Source of the DNA: Globodera rostochiensis
Taxonomy: Eukaryota > Nematoda > Chromadorea > Rhabditida > Heteroderidae
Direction of reading: 5' to 3'
Length of the DNA: 64,000 nt
Assembly: GCA_018350325.1 (NCBI GenBank)
Contig: JAEVLN010000022.1
Location: forward strand, 947,105 to 1,011,104
Below are positions 13,481-23,126 of this stretch, one piece after another (position 1 is the first letter of the stretch; each line of letters starts with the position of its first letter). The position numbers were made by a program, and so were the translations under genes. Under the pieces are notes generated by a model. The model was not told where the DNA came from and ran no database searches. It saw nothing but the letters and a program-made list of their open reading frames with translations.

Positions 13481-14383
13481 ACACAGCGTCACGAAAAGGA
13501 ACAAGTCCACTTAACCAACTCTCTGTGCAAATAAACAATATGAGAATACTTGTTTCCGAAATTTTTTGAGGTCCTCGGCGCCCATCCCCGGTGTGAAGGG
13601 CTCGGTTAGAATTAAAGCTCGGAATTTTGAAAAATTCAAGATCCGGAGAAATGAAAATATTTGAAAAATCTTTTAAAAAAATAATGTTGAAAACGCCACA
13701 ACTTTTATCTTTAAATGCAAAAAACCTAATTTTCTTCTTTTTCTGGCTGGCTTAACAAGAGTTGTAAGCTTTCGATGATATTAAAACTCTTTATTTGACT
13801 TTGAAAAGCTTGGAAAAAAGTAGCGAGTAGAGGACAAAGCCCACAAATTAGGGGCCTAAAAATCTTTATGCTTTTCAAACTTTAACGACCGCACCGGGAA
13901 TTTCAAATTTAACGGGAGGGAATCCCATTCCCGCCTAACTCGACTAAACAGAATAACCAGGGACTAGCAAACGGACTACAATTCGACGAATTTAGCAATT
14001 TGTTTTTGAAAATTCATTAAAACTCAAATGTTTTCTCGTCGGCGTCGCTAAGCCGCCCGAAAAATTCTATAAAGGCTATTTTCACATTCGATTATATTTA
14101 TGTCGCATAAAAATGAGATCCACAATCAATGACGATATTGCAAGTTATTTGACATACATATGCATAAGAGGGAACACGTTCAGTCAACAAATATGAGTGG
14201 CGGTATCGGACGGACCACATAAAAGGATGTCACAATGACATGAAGACAATATTATGGATTATGGGTTTGATGAGCATACAACATATCAGAGGGAATAGCC
14301 AAATCGACATAAAGTGATCACAACTCTCCCACCAGCTCAATCCCTCCGTTGTCCGATTGTTAGTCATCTTCCTGCACGCCTCC
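13481..14383. other. Intergenic spacer with degraded GGGAATCCC words
   Basis: No exon is supported. Around 13895-13945 there is a small block of CGGGAATT/GGGAATCCC/TTCCCG words like the islands at 1141 and 26568. Confidence 0.55.
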
Positions 14384-15602
14384 TCAGACTGCCGGGAAGA
14401 AATTGAACGAGCAGACGAAGTTCGCATCAACTCTCATAGTGGCGCCCGAGTTCCGACCAACATAGCCAGGAGCCGAGAAAATGGTGAGGAGTCGGTTGCT
14501 TGCGAAGTACTCCGTTCCGCTCGGGATGCACTAAAAAAAGAAACAATTTACTTTTGTTGCTGATCAAAAAAAAAAAATCAACCATACCTGGTGGGCACGG
14601 ATGATCATGTCAACTCCGAGCTGCTGGCAGACGGTGGCGACAACATCTTCTCCGAACTGATGGCTTGCCCCGCGCGGGCTTGGACGCTGGCCTCTAAGGC
14701 CCGGTTGAGGATCGGCCCAGAGGATGTCGAGCTCCAAAGACGGATTAGGCGGTTCGGTCAACGGGCGTCGCAGTTGTCGCAGCTGCTGCAGACTTTGCAT
14801 AGCGAGAGCAATGCCACCATGCATACCTGAATGAAATTGAACTGATTTTGCCTTCCCACCCAAGTGAAAACTCACAGAGAAATTTCTTTCCGATCAGTCC
14901 GAGGTACGGGAGCCAAGCAAAGGTGTCGTTGAAGATCGTCCAGATGGGCTGTGCATGCTGCGGTCCATAACGGCGGGCGATTTCACCATAGAAGCCATAG
15001 CTAAATAAAAAAAATTAGTCCAGCAGAAGACTCAAAAATTTATTCCTCACTTTTTGTTGATGTTACTGGTCTCGTGGTTGCCGCGCAGCAGCATGAACTT
15101 GTCCGGGTATCTGGCCTGAATTGGGGAGGATTAGTCCACGAACTGCCAAAATGAATGCTTCTCTTACCTTGTAGGCTAGAAGAAGCACTGCTGTCTCCAG
15201 ATTCTGTCTGCCTCTGTCGACGATGTCACCGAGGAACATGTATTTTTTGTCCGATGGGAGGCCCTCCACTGCGAAGATCCGCTTCAAATCCGAGAACTGT
15301 CCATGGATGTCGCCGCAGACGACAAGTGGCGGTTGGATCTCGACGAGTGAAGACTGCGTCTTGAGAACGTTGGTTGTGGTCTCGCACAGCTGACGAATGT
15401 CGTCTGTACTGATCTGTAAGGGACGGACCAAAAGTTTTTGGGAAAGGAAAGCCCAACCAAAACTCACAATCGTCGTGAACTCCGTAAAAGTCGTGCGAAG
15501 GACTCTGTCGATGATCATGTCCAATCTGGCATTGCTCAGAGTCTCGCGGCGCACTGGCTCAGTCGGTGGCGTCTCCTCTCCAAAGTAGAATTCCTCCACC
15601 AT
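14384..15602 (-). CDS. PP1-like serine/threonine protein phosphatase catalytic subunit
   Basis: Metallophosphatase of the PPP family. From ATG 15602: a short acidic leader, then GDIHGQ, GDIVDRG, LLRGNHETSNINK, the CMHGGIA exon (second metal-binding histidine region) and IIRAHQ joined across an intron to CIPSG. The C-terminus reads APGYVGRNSGATMRV and ends NFFPAV (stop 14386-14384). The core motifs are complete, so activity is expected. The C-terminal block differs from ordinary PP1, where SAPNYCGEFDNAGA is usual: Tyr is kept but Cys is replaced by Val. Six exons are inferred. Nematodes carry many divergent PP1-like genes, often germline-expressed, and this looks like one of them rather than canonical GLC7/GSP. 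It is divergent from the small repeat protein, with 335 bp between the starts. Confidence 0.88.
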
Positions 15603-15937
15603 GATTGTGTAGTGTTGTCGTGCGTCCGCTCAATGAAATGAAGATAAACGTTGCCGGCTGGTTGACGAAGATCGCTTGACGGTTGATGATGATGATGATG
15701 TTGTTGTTGTTGTTGTTGTTGTGTGGTCGTTGACTGGAAAGTCGGTCTTATATACATACCCTTGCCGAGCATTATTTACCTAACAATATTTGATAAAATT
15801 GGAGAGTAAAATGTGTATAAAAGACAATGATTTAGACATTCCTCCCCACTGCCCAACATTCAACAGCAACACAGCAGCGACTTCAGTGCACAACGCCAAA
15901 CTCGTCAACACCTTCCGTCGCAACAATTCATCTCGAC
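15603..15937. promoter_or_regulatory. Probable shared promoter with ATG/TTG microsatellite
   Basis: A 335-bp gap separates two divergent start codons. It contains a trinucleotide stretch at about 15686-15722 (ATG repeats followed by TTG repeats). Shared regulation is inferred from the arrangement only. Confidence 0.4.
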
Positions 15938-16214
15938 ATGAGTAACATGAGCGCCTACATGTCGTCGCCGGGAGCAGCAGCAGCTCAACCGACCGGCGCC
16001 CAAAGTGCGTACATGGCATCGCCGGGAGCAGCAGCTCAACCGACTGTCGCCCGTGCGCCAGCTCAACCGACTGGCGCTCAAAGTGCATACATGGCACCGC
16101 CTGGGGGTGGATACGAAGACCCGGTATGTTGAGTTCGGACTCATTTGTCAGCAAAACATTAACAATTTCCCATTTCAGAACGTTCCTGAGCCGGGCCATA
16201 GCACCTACGAGTGA
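15938..16214 (+). CDS. Small Ala/Pro/Gln-rich repeat protein (two exons)
   Basis: Unrecognised protein of about 73 residues. Exon 1 is 15938-16123. A 55-nt intron (GTATGT...TTTCAG, 16124-16178) is followed by exon 2, 16179-16214, ending HSTYE. Exon 1 is made of imperfect repeats of the block AQPTGAQSAYMASPG, seen about three times. There is no signal peptide or membrane segment. The canonical intron and the repetition at protein level support a real gene. It could be a structural or sperm/germline protein given the PP1-like neighbour, but that is a guess. Confidence 0.6.
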
Positions 16215-16740
16215 GGAGAAGCGATGACGAACAGCAGCAGTGTTGGCGCCCAATACGACGGAATCAGAAGAGAGAACCAACCATATATGTATTCCCATGT
16301 CAATATCACCTATTGTATGTATTTGTGAAGTGACCATGTCTGATAACAGTCCGGTCTCATTGTCAGCTATTGTATCGTATCGTTAATGTGCATTCACTGT
16401 ATCACTGTATACCACTGATAAATTCTCATACTACGACCCATGGATCGATTTCGAAGGGAGGTTTTCTCTTCTGGTTACTAGAAACGAACAAAAATTTCAA
16501 ACACCACATAATTTCGTAAAATTCCAATTATTCGTCGTTCATTCTTTTTGTTTTCGTTCCGCAATTGCCCTTACGGGGGATTTCATTTATAATTTTCTCA
16601 TCGGTGAAAGATCAGTCTGCTGATAGCGTTTCTCTCAAAAAAAAAATGAATACTTAACATCTCTCATTTTACACTTTCCCGCCGATGCATGTTCAGATCG
16701 ATTTATTTTCTTTTTTAATGAAACAAAAGCCTACATTTAC
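16215..16740. other. Intergenic spacer
   Basis: Between the small repeat gene and CoA synthase. It is AT-rich, with no repeat or exon of note. Confidence 0.6.
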
Positions 16741-18755
16741 ATGCCTTTTAGGGCAATATTAGAATTAAGAATGGGGGGAAGTGCAGCCATTGATGTTGGC
16801 CTCCTCGTGTTGCGCGGAAATGAAGCATTGATTCGCCAGAAATTGACACGACTCTTGAAAATCACAATCCCGAAGGTTCGTCAACGACTTTATGTGCATT
16901 TGGAAGAAATGGAAGGCATTCGGGCGCTGCTTCCGACAATTTATTTGAACGCTTCAACAATTGAACCCCAAATTGATCTCCGAGTTTTGCTGGACATAAA
17001 ACGCAATATTCCCGTTGATCGTGTTTTCTATGACGAAGTTTGTTTCAATCCGGCGGTTAAAAATGCATATTTTTGATTTGATTTCAGGTTAAAGATCCAG
17101 ACCGCCCGAGTTTTCCAATGCTGCGCGAAGAGAACGGTCCGGTCTACAGCATGAACAATCTTACTGCGGCAAATCATGCCGGCAAGCGCTATGAGCACGT
17201 TGTTTTGGGCGGAACCTTTGATCGTTTACACAACGGGCACAAAGTGTTGCTGTCTGAAGCCGCAATGCTCGCCAGAAAACAAATTACTTGCGGTGTGACG
17301 GATGGAAAGATGAATGAAAGTCAGTCATTTTGATAATCTGCCGTCGGAGTATCGGTGAAAAAAGTTCAGGTAAAATTCTTTGTGAACTGCTTGAGCCTGT
17401 TGGAAAGCGTTGCCGTTCCGTGGTGGAGTTCATTGAGGACATTTCGGACGGCATTTCTTGCAATGCACAGCCCATTTATGACCCATTTGGACCGGCAATT
17501 GAGGGCAATCATTTTCAAGCAATTGTGGTCAGTGAAGAGACACTGAAAGGCGGCAAAGCGGTCAATGCCAAAAGAGTGGTACGTTGTGAAAGGGGGACGG
17601 CACTTTGATTGGGTGATTTTATTTTTGCAGGAAAATGGCTTCAACAATTTGGACATTTGTTTGGTGGACGTGTTGAAAAATGAGTGTCCCGACGCCGTGT
17701 TGAAGGAGAATAAGATCAGTTCCAGTTTGAAAAGGAGAGAACTTTTGGGCACCGTTTTGGCCGAACCTCGAAAGCCAAAGGAAGCGATCTCCAACGAACA
17801 TTACGTGATCGGTTTGACCGGAGGAATTGCGTCGGGCAAAACTCATATTGCCAAGTATTTGGCCGACAAAGGATGCGAGGTGTAATTCAAAATGGCTTTT
17901 CCTTTAAGCATTTCATACATTTGTTTAAGGTTATTGAATGCGATTCTCTTGTCCACCAACTTTATGAGAACAACGAGGAGCTGAGACTGAAGTTGAAGCA
18001 AGAATTCGGCGACGAAATTGTGGAGAACAACAACATCAACAGAAATCGTTTGGCCGATATTGTGTTCGGCAACAAGGTGAGGACGGGTTGGGAAATAGAG
18101 TTGATGAAACATGCCAAAAATTTTTTAAAGAAAAAGTCCTGATGCTTTTTAATACAAAATGCCGTAACATATTTTTCTAGGAAAAGCTTGCACAACTCAA
18201 TGCTTTGGTATGGCCGGTGGTCGTTGAGAGTGTCAGGGCGACAATTAAACAAACAAAGAAGAAAATTGCCGTCATTGACGCAGCGCTTTTGTTAGAAGCC
18301 GGATGGGGAGATTATGTTGACCAAGTTTGGACGGTGTTCGTACCAAGAAAGGTGGCGATCGAACGCGTTTGTGTACGAGACAAAGTGTCCGAAGACAAGG
18401 TTTTATATCCCCACCATTCGTAAACAAATATTTAGCTTTCTTCCGAAGACAAGGTTTTATATCCACACCATTCGTAAACAAATATTTAGCTTTCTAAGTC
18501 TAATAGCGAGAGTCTCGAAATCTTTATTTTTTTAATAAATTTAATTTTGAGAACAAACAAATCAAAGGCGCATATAAATGAATTCTCCCTTTGTAGGCCT
18601 GTGGAAGGATCGACAACCAATTTCCCAATGATCAACGGATTGCCAAAAGCAATGTTGTGTTCTGTTCGCAGTGGGATTATTCGGAAACCGAAAGACAAGT
18701 GCAAAAAGCGTTGGAAACCGTGAAACAGCGTTATTTGGGAGAAAAGAACATGTAG
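16741..18755 (+). CDS. coasy: Bifunctional CoA synthase (PPAT / dephospho-CoA kinase)
   Basis: Catalyses the last two steps of coenzyme A synthesis. The N-terminal exon (GLLVLRGNEALI..., RLYVHLEEMEG) matches the COASY leader. The adenylyltransferase domain has VLGGTFDRLHNGHKVLLSEA (HxGH motif), IYDPFGPA and VVSEETLKGG. The kinase domain has VIGLTGGIASGKTHIAKYL (P-loop), IECDSLVHQLY, IDAALLLEAGW and a C-terminal DYSETERQVQKALE ending GEKNM. About eight exons are inferred. Phase-consistent joins include KMNE/SKILCELL, NAKRV/ENGFNN and GCE/VIECDS. The last intron carries a 54-bp duplication that includes the exon end and donor (see findings). This is the complete copy; its 3' part from residue block IYDPFG onwards is duplicated 2824 bp downstream. 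Confidence 0.93.
18388..18495 (+). repeat. 54-bp direct repeat spanning a splice donor
   Basis: Two adjacent copies, 18388-18441 and 18442-18495, differ at about one base. Each holds the last 12 nt of a CoA synthase exon (CCGAAGACAAG), the donor GTTTTATATCC and about 40 nt of intron ending TTTAGCTTTCT. The same pair recurs in the downstream duplicate at 21212-21319. Confidence 0.92.
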
Positions 18756-18906
18756 AAACAACGGATTTCACGATCACTTATAGTATGAATGAATGTGCGT
18801 GATAAAACAAAAAACAAATCATATCCCATTCTCAGCTCAAATTTAAACATGTAAATTGCCTGTTAGTACTAGTTCTGTCTTCATTCGATAGCAAATGGCA
18901 AAGTTA

Positions 18907-20297
18907 TTAAAAGGAGGAGTTGGGTATGATGTCGGTGCTTCTCACGTTTATGTTATATGCAGTTCGTCTCAGCTCCTCACGCCTGCAGATTTTGTTCCAA
19001 AAATCGAATTGACCGGATGGCGAAAGAAGGTACTGAATGTGTTGGGGAAGGACAGCTTTGCAAAAAAAAAAGCTCCCCTCGTCAGACCGGATAGAAAGAC
19101 GCGAGCGTTGCCAGCGCGTGCCGACCGTTGGAAGAGTGTCGGTGTCCCGAAGAGTCGACGCCGAGGGCGACACAACAACCAAAGGATTTGTTTGCTTGAC
19201 GAGCGGACTGCTGCTGCGACGGCTCTGCTGGACGAGGATCTCTAGTCCCTCGCCAACTTTTCCCTGTTCCTTGCAGTTGCGCGAGACTTTGCGCGAAAAT
19301 TTGCCTAAATGATGAATTTGAATTTCATTGGCATTATTCCAATTCCCCCCGTGGCATTCTCTAAAAAGCCGACCGTTCCCCACCTTTTTCTTCCGAATTT
19401 CCACGGCTGTTTGAAATTGAAGAGCGGGGCCGAGTCGCGTTCCGAAAGGAACCGTTGCTGCCGCTGAGAGACCGCCGCTCGCTGGCCTGTGCGACAATTG
19501 ACGCACTGCAACAGGCCTAAAAAAACAAATAGTCAATTAAAAAAAAAAGAAATCATCTTCAAAACCGACCAGTGTGGACGAATTCTCCGCATCTTCATTG
19601 TTGTAGCTGGTCGCTTCTTGCGCAAGTTCAACAGTGCCCAACTGAGCGACGTATTGGCCATTGGACCAAACCGTGTGGACGCTCTAAATGTGATTTTGAA
19701 AAAAGTGTGGTGGACTTTGTGCACGCAAAAAAGCCATGCTTTCTCGCTCTTACACGATTATCGAAATTGTACTGGGATCCGGCAATTGCCTGGATTGAAG
19801 CATCCTCCGTGTTCACCTTATCAGTGAGGCTCACCAAACCTAAAATATATTCACATGGATCTGTCGTTAATGAAAAAATGCGGAACCCGAAGAAGCGATG
19901 CTCTGGCGTCGATGATGAACGACGATTTGTTTCGAGGCTTTCTCTTCTTCACGCTGCTGTTGGCCGCCTTCCGTCTTTTTTTGTTCGTCATTTTTGGGTC
20001 CGTCATAACACTTTTCGCCCGGGGTGGAACATTTCTTCACCATAACAGCCTAAAAGTCCGAGACGCCGTTGGGCCGAATCTTCGGTGTTTGAACCACCAC
20101 AAGCCTCCGTTACGACACAAACTAAAATTGGAAGAATCGTCATGTATGACAGAAGTAACAAAATTTGTAAGACAAAAAAAAAACTCACGACAACGGAATC
20201 ACCCCATACACATAGGCCAACATGATCGGCACGCCGACGCCTAAACAATCTTGGCCTGAATTTTAGTTATATTGCATTTCATTGCAAATTTAGGCAT
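18907..20297 (-). pseudogene. Truncated duplicate of RNF19 3' half
   Basis: Copy-1 counterpart of the RNF19 C-terminal exons: the [13 protein letters not shown] exon, the Ser-rich [13 protein letters not shown] exon and the exon with [13 protein letters not shown]. It has no RING/IBR exons because the duplication starts downstream of them. Several indels at 19915-20105 break the exon that in copy 2 reads [15 protein letters not shown]. The terminal homopolymer is A10 rather than A9, so the open frame reaches a stop at 18907 instead of the equivalent of the intact gene's stop (18969). It is presumed non-functional unless the region is an assembly artefact. Confidence 0.8.
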
Positions 20298-21579
20298 ATT
20301 TATGACCCATTTGGACCGGCAATTGAGGGCAATCATTTTCAAGCAATTGTGGTCAGTGAAGAGACACTGAAAGGCGGCAAAGCGGTCAATGCCAAAAGAG
20401 TGGTACGTTGTGAAAGGGGGACGGCACTTTGATTGGGTGATTTTATTTTTGCAGGAAAATGGCTTCAACAATTTGGACATTTGTTTGGTGGACGTGTTGA
20501 AAAATGAGTGTCCCGACGCCGTGTTGAAGGAGAATAAGATCAGTTCCAGTTTGAAAAGGAGAGAACTTTTGGGCACCGTTTTGGCCGAACCTCGAAAGCC
20601 AAAGGAAGCGATCTCCAACGAACATTACGTGATCGGTTTGACCGGAGGAATTGCGTCGGGCAAAACTCATATTGCCAAGTATTTGGCCGACAAAGGATGC
20701 GAGGTGTAATTCAAAATGGCTTTTCCTTTAAGCATTTCATACATTTGTTTAAGGTTATTGAATGCGATTCTCTTGTCCACCAACTTTATGAGAACAACGA
20801 GGAGCTGAGACTGAAGTTGAAGCAAGAATTCGGCGACGAAATTGTGGAGAACAACAACATCAACAGAAATCGTTTGGCCGATATTGTGTTCGGCAACAAG
20901 GTGAGGACGGGTTGGGAAATAGAGTTGATGAAACATGCCAAAAATTTTTTAAAGAAAAAGTCCTGATGCTTTTTAATACAAAATGCCGTAACATATTTTT
21001 CTAGGAAAAGCTTGCACAACTCAATGCTTTGGTATGGCCGGTGGTCGTTGAGAGTGTCAGGGCGACAATTAAACAAACAAAGAAGAAAATTGCCGTCATT
21101 GACGCAGCGCTTTTGTTAGAAGCCGGATGGGGAGATTATGTTGACCAAGTTTGGACGGTGTTCGTACCAAGAAAGGTGGCGATCGAACGCGTTTGTGTAC
21201 GAGACAAAGTGTCCGAAGACAAGGTTTTATATCCCCACCATTCGTAAACAAATATTTAGCTTTCTTCCGAAGACAAGGTTTTATATCCACACCATTCGTA
21301 AACAAATATTTAGCTTTCTAAGTCTAATAGCGAGAGTCTCGAAATCTTTATTTTTTTAATAAATTTAATTTTGAGAACAAACAAATCAAAGGCGCATATA
21401 AATGAATTCTCCCTTTGTAGGCCTGTGGAAGGATCGACAACCAATTTCCCAATGATCAACGGATTGCCAAAAGCAATGTTGTGTTCTGTTCGCAGTGGGA
21501 TTATTCGGAAACCGAAAGACAAGTGCAAAAAGCGTTGGAAACCGTGAAACAGCGTTATTTGGGAGAAAAGAACATGTAG
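20298..21579 (+). pseudogene. Truncated duplicate of CoA synthase 3' half
   Basis: Begins mid-exon at the sequence for IYDPFGPA and contains the rest of the adenylyltransferase domain's C-terminal part and the complete dephospho-CoA kinase domain up to GEKNM and the stop (21577-21579). It lacks the start, the N-terminal domain and the HNGH motif. Reading frames and splice sites are unchanged from the complete copy. A transcript could make a stand-alone kinase domain only if a new promoter and start exist; none is evident. Confidence 0.85.
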
Positions 21580-23126
21580 AAACAACGGATTTCACGATCA
21601 CTTATAGTATGAATGAATGTGCGTGATAAAACAAAAAACAAATCATATCCCATTCTCAGCTCAAATTTAAACATGTAAATTGCCTGTTAGTACTAGTTCT
21701 GTCTTCATTCGATAGCAAATGGCAAAGTTATTAAAAGGAGGAGTTGGGTATGATGTCGGTGCTTCTCACGTTTATGTTATATGCAGTTCGTCTCAGCTCC
21801 TCACGCCTGCAGATTTTGTTCCAAAAATCGAATTGACCGGATGGCGAAAGAAGGTACTGAATGTGTTGGGGAAGGACAGCTTTGCAAAAAAAAAGCTCCC
21901 CTCGTCAGACCGGATAGAAAGACGCGAGCGTTGCCAGCGCGTGCCGACCGTTGGAAGAGTGTCGGTGTCCCGAAGAGTCGACGCCGAGGGCGACACAACA
22001 ACCAAAGGATTTGTTTGCTTGACGAGCGGACTGCTGCTGCGACGGCTCTGCTGGACGAGGATCTCTAGTCCCTCGCCAACTTTTCCCTGTTCCTTGCAGT
22101 TGCGCGAGACTTTGCGCGAAAATTTGCCTAAATGATGAATTTGAATTTCATTGGCATTATTCCAATTCCCCCCGTGGCATTCTCTAAAAAGCCGACCGTT
22201 CCCCACCTTTTTCTTCCGAATTTCCACGGCTGTTTGAAATTGAAGAGCGGGGCCGAGTCGCGTTCCGAAAGGAACCGTTGCTGCCGCTGAGAGACCGCCG
22301 CTCGCTGGCCTGTGCGACAATTGACGCACTGCAACAGGCCTAAAAAAACAAATAGTCAATTAAAAAAAAAAGAAATCATCTTCAAAACCGACCAGTGTGG
22401 ACGAATTCTCCGCATCTTCATTGTTGTAGCTGGTCGCTTCTTGCGCAAGTTCAACAGTGCCCAACTGAGCGACGTATTGGCCATTGGACCAAACCGTGTG
22501 GACGCTCTAAATGTGATTTTGAAAAAAGTGTGGTGGACTTTGTGCACGCAAAAAGCCATGCTTTCTCGCTCTTACACGATTATCGAAATTGTACTGGGAT
22601 CCGGCAATTGCCTGGATTGAAGCATCCTCCGTGTTCACCTTATCAGTGAGGCTCACCAAACCTAAAATATATTCACATGGATCTGTCGTTAATGAAAAAA
22701 TGCGGAACCCGAAGAAGCGATGCTCTGGCGTCGATGATGGAACGACGATTTGTTCGAGGCTTTCTCTTCTTCACGCTGCTGTTGGCCGCCTTCCGTCTTT
22801 TTTTGTTCGTCATTTTTGGGTCCGTCAATAACACTTTCGCCCGGTTGGAACATTTCTTCACCATAAGCAGCCTCAAAGTCCGAGACGCCGTTGGCCGAAT
22901 CTTCGGTGTTTGAACCACCACAGCCTCCGTTACGACACAAACTAAAATTGGAAGAATCGTCATGTATGACAGAAGTAACAAAATTTGTAAGACAAAAAAA
23001 AAACTCACGACAACGGAATCACCCCATACACATAGGCCAACATGATCGGCACGCCGACGCCTAAACAATCTTGGCCTGAATTTTTAGTTTAATGCATTTC
23101 ATTGCAAATTTTATGCATATTTATGA
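20298..23126. repeat. Tandem duplication, copy 2 (2.82 kb)
   Basis: Second copy of the unit described for 17474-20305. Its left edge begins inside the CoA synthase exon at ATTTATGACCC. Its right edge continues past GCATATTTATGA into the intact RNF19 gene. The RNF19 frame is open in this copy where copy 1 has indels. Confidence 0.95.

Larger units (their letters stand above)
17474..20305. repeat. Tandem duplication, copy 1 (2.82 kb)
   Basis: Direct repeat of 20298-23126 with a period of 2824 bp on the left, falling to about 2821 bp on the right through small indels. It contains the 3' half of CoA synthase (+) and the 3' half of RNF19 (-). The left 2.4 kb is identical apart from two homopolymer lengths (A10/A9 near 19061 and A6/A5 near 19728). 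About ten indels cluster at 19915-20105 and near 20270-20295. The copies share the 8-mer ATTTATGA at their junction. Confidence 0.95.

Noticed and set aside
13463..13510. Upstream extension of the USP protein (DLFLFVTLCVF) as a signal peptide
   Set aside because: That frame opens with GTG, not ATG, and a CAG acceptor lies between it and the first ATG at 13462.
18895..19245. Plus-strand ORF MAKLLKGG... (repeated at 21719-22135)
   Set aside because: It is antisense to RNF19 C-terminal exons, and the two copies diverge in frame at the A10/A9 run, as expected for a non-coding shadow.
20298..21579. Functional second CoA synthase gene
   Set aside because: It starts mid-exon without start codon, promoter or the adenylyltransferase HxGH motif; it is a by-product of the tandem duplication.
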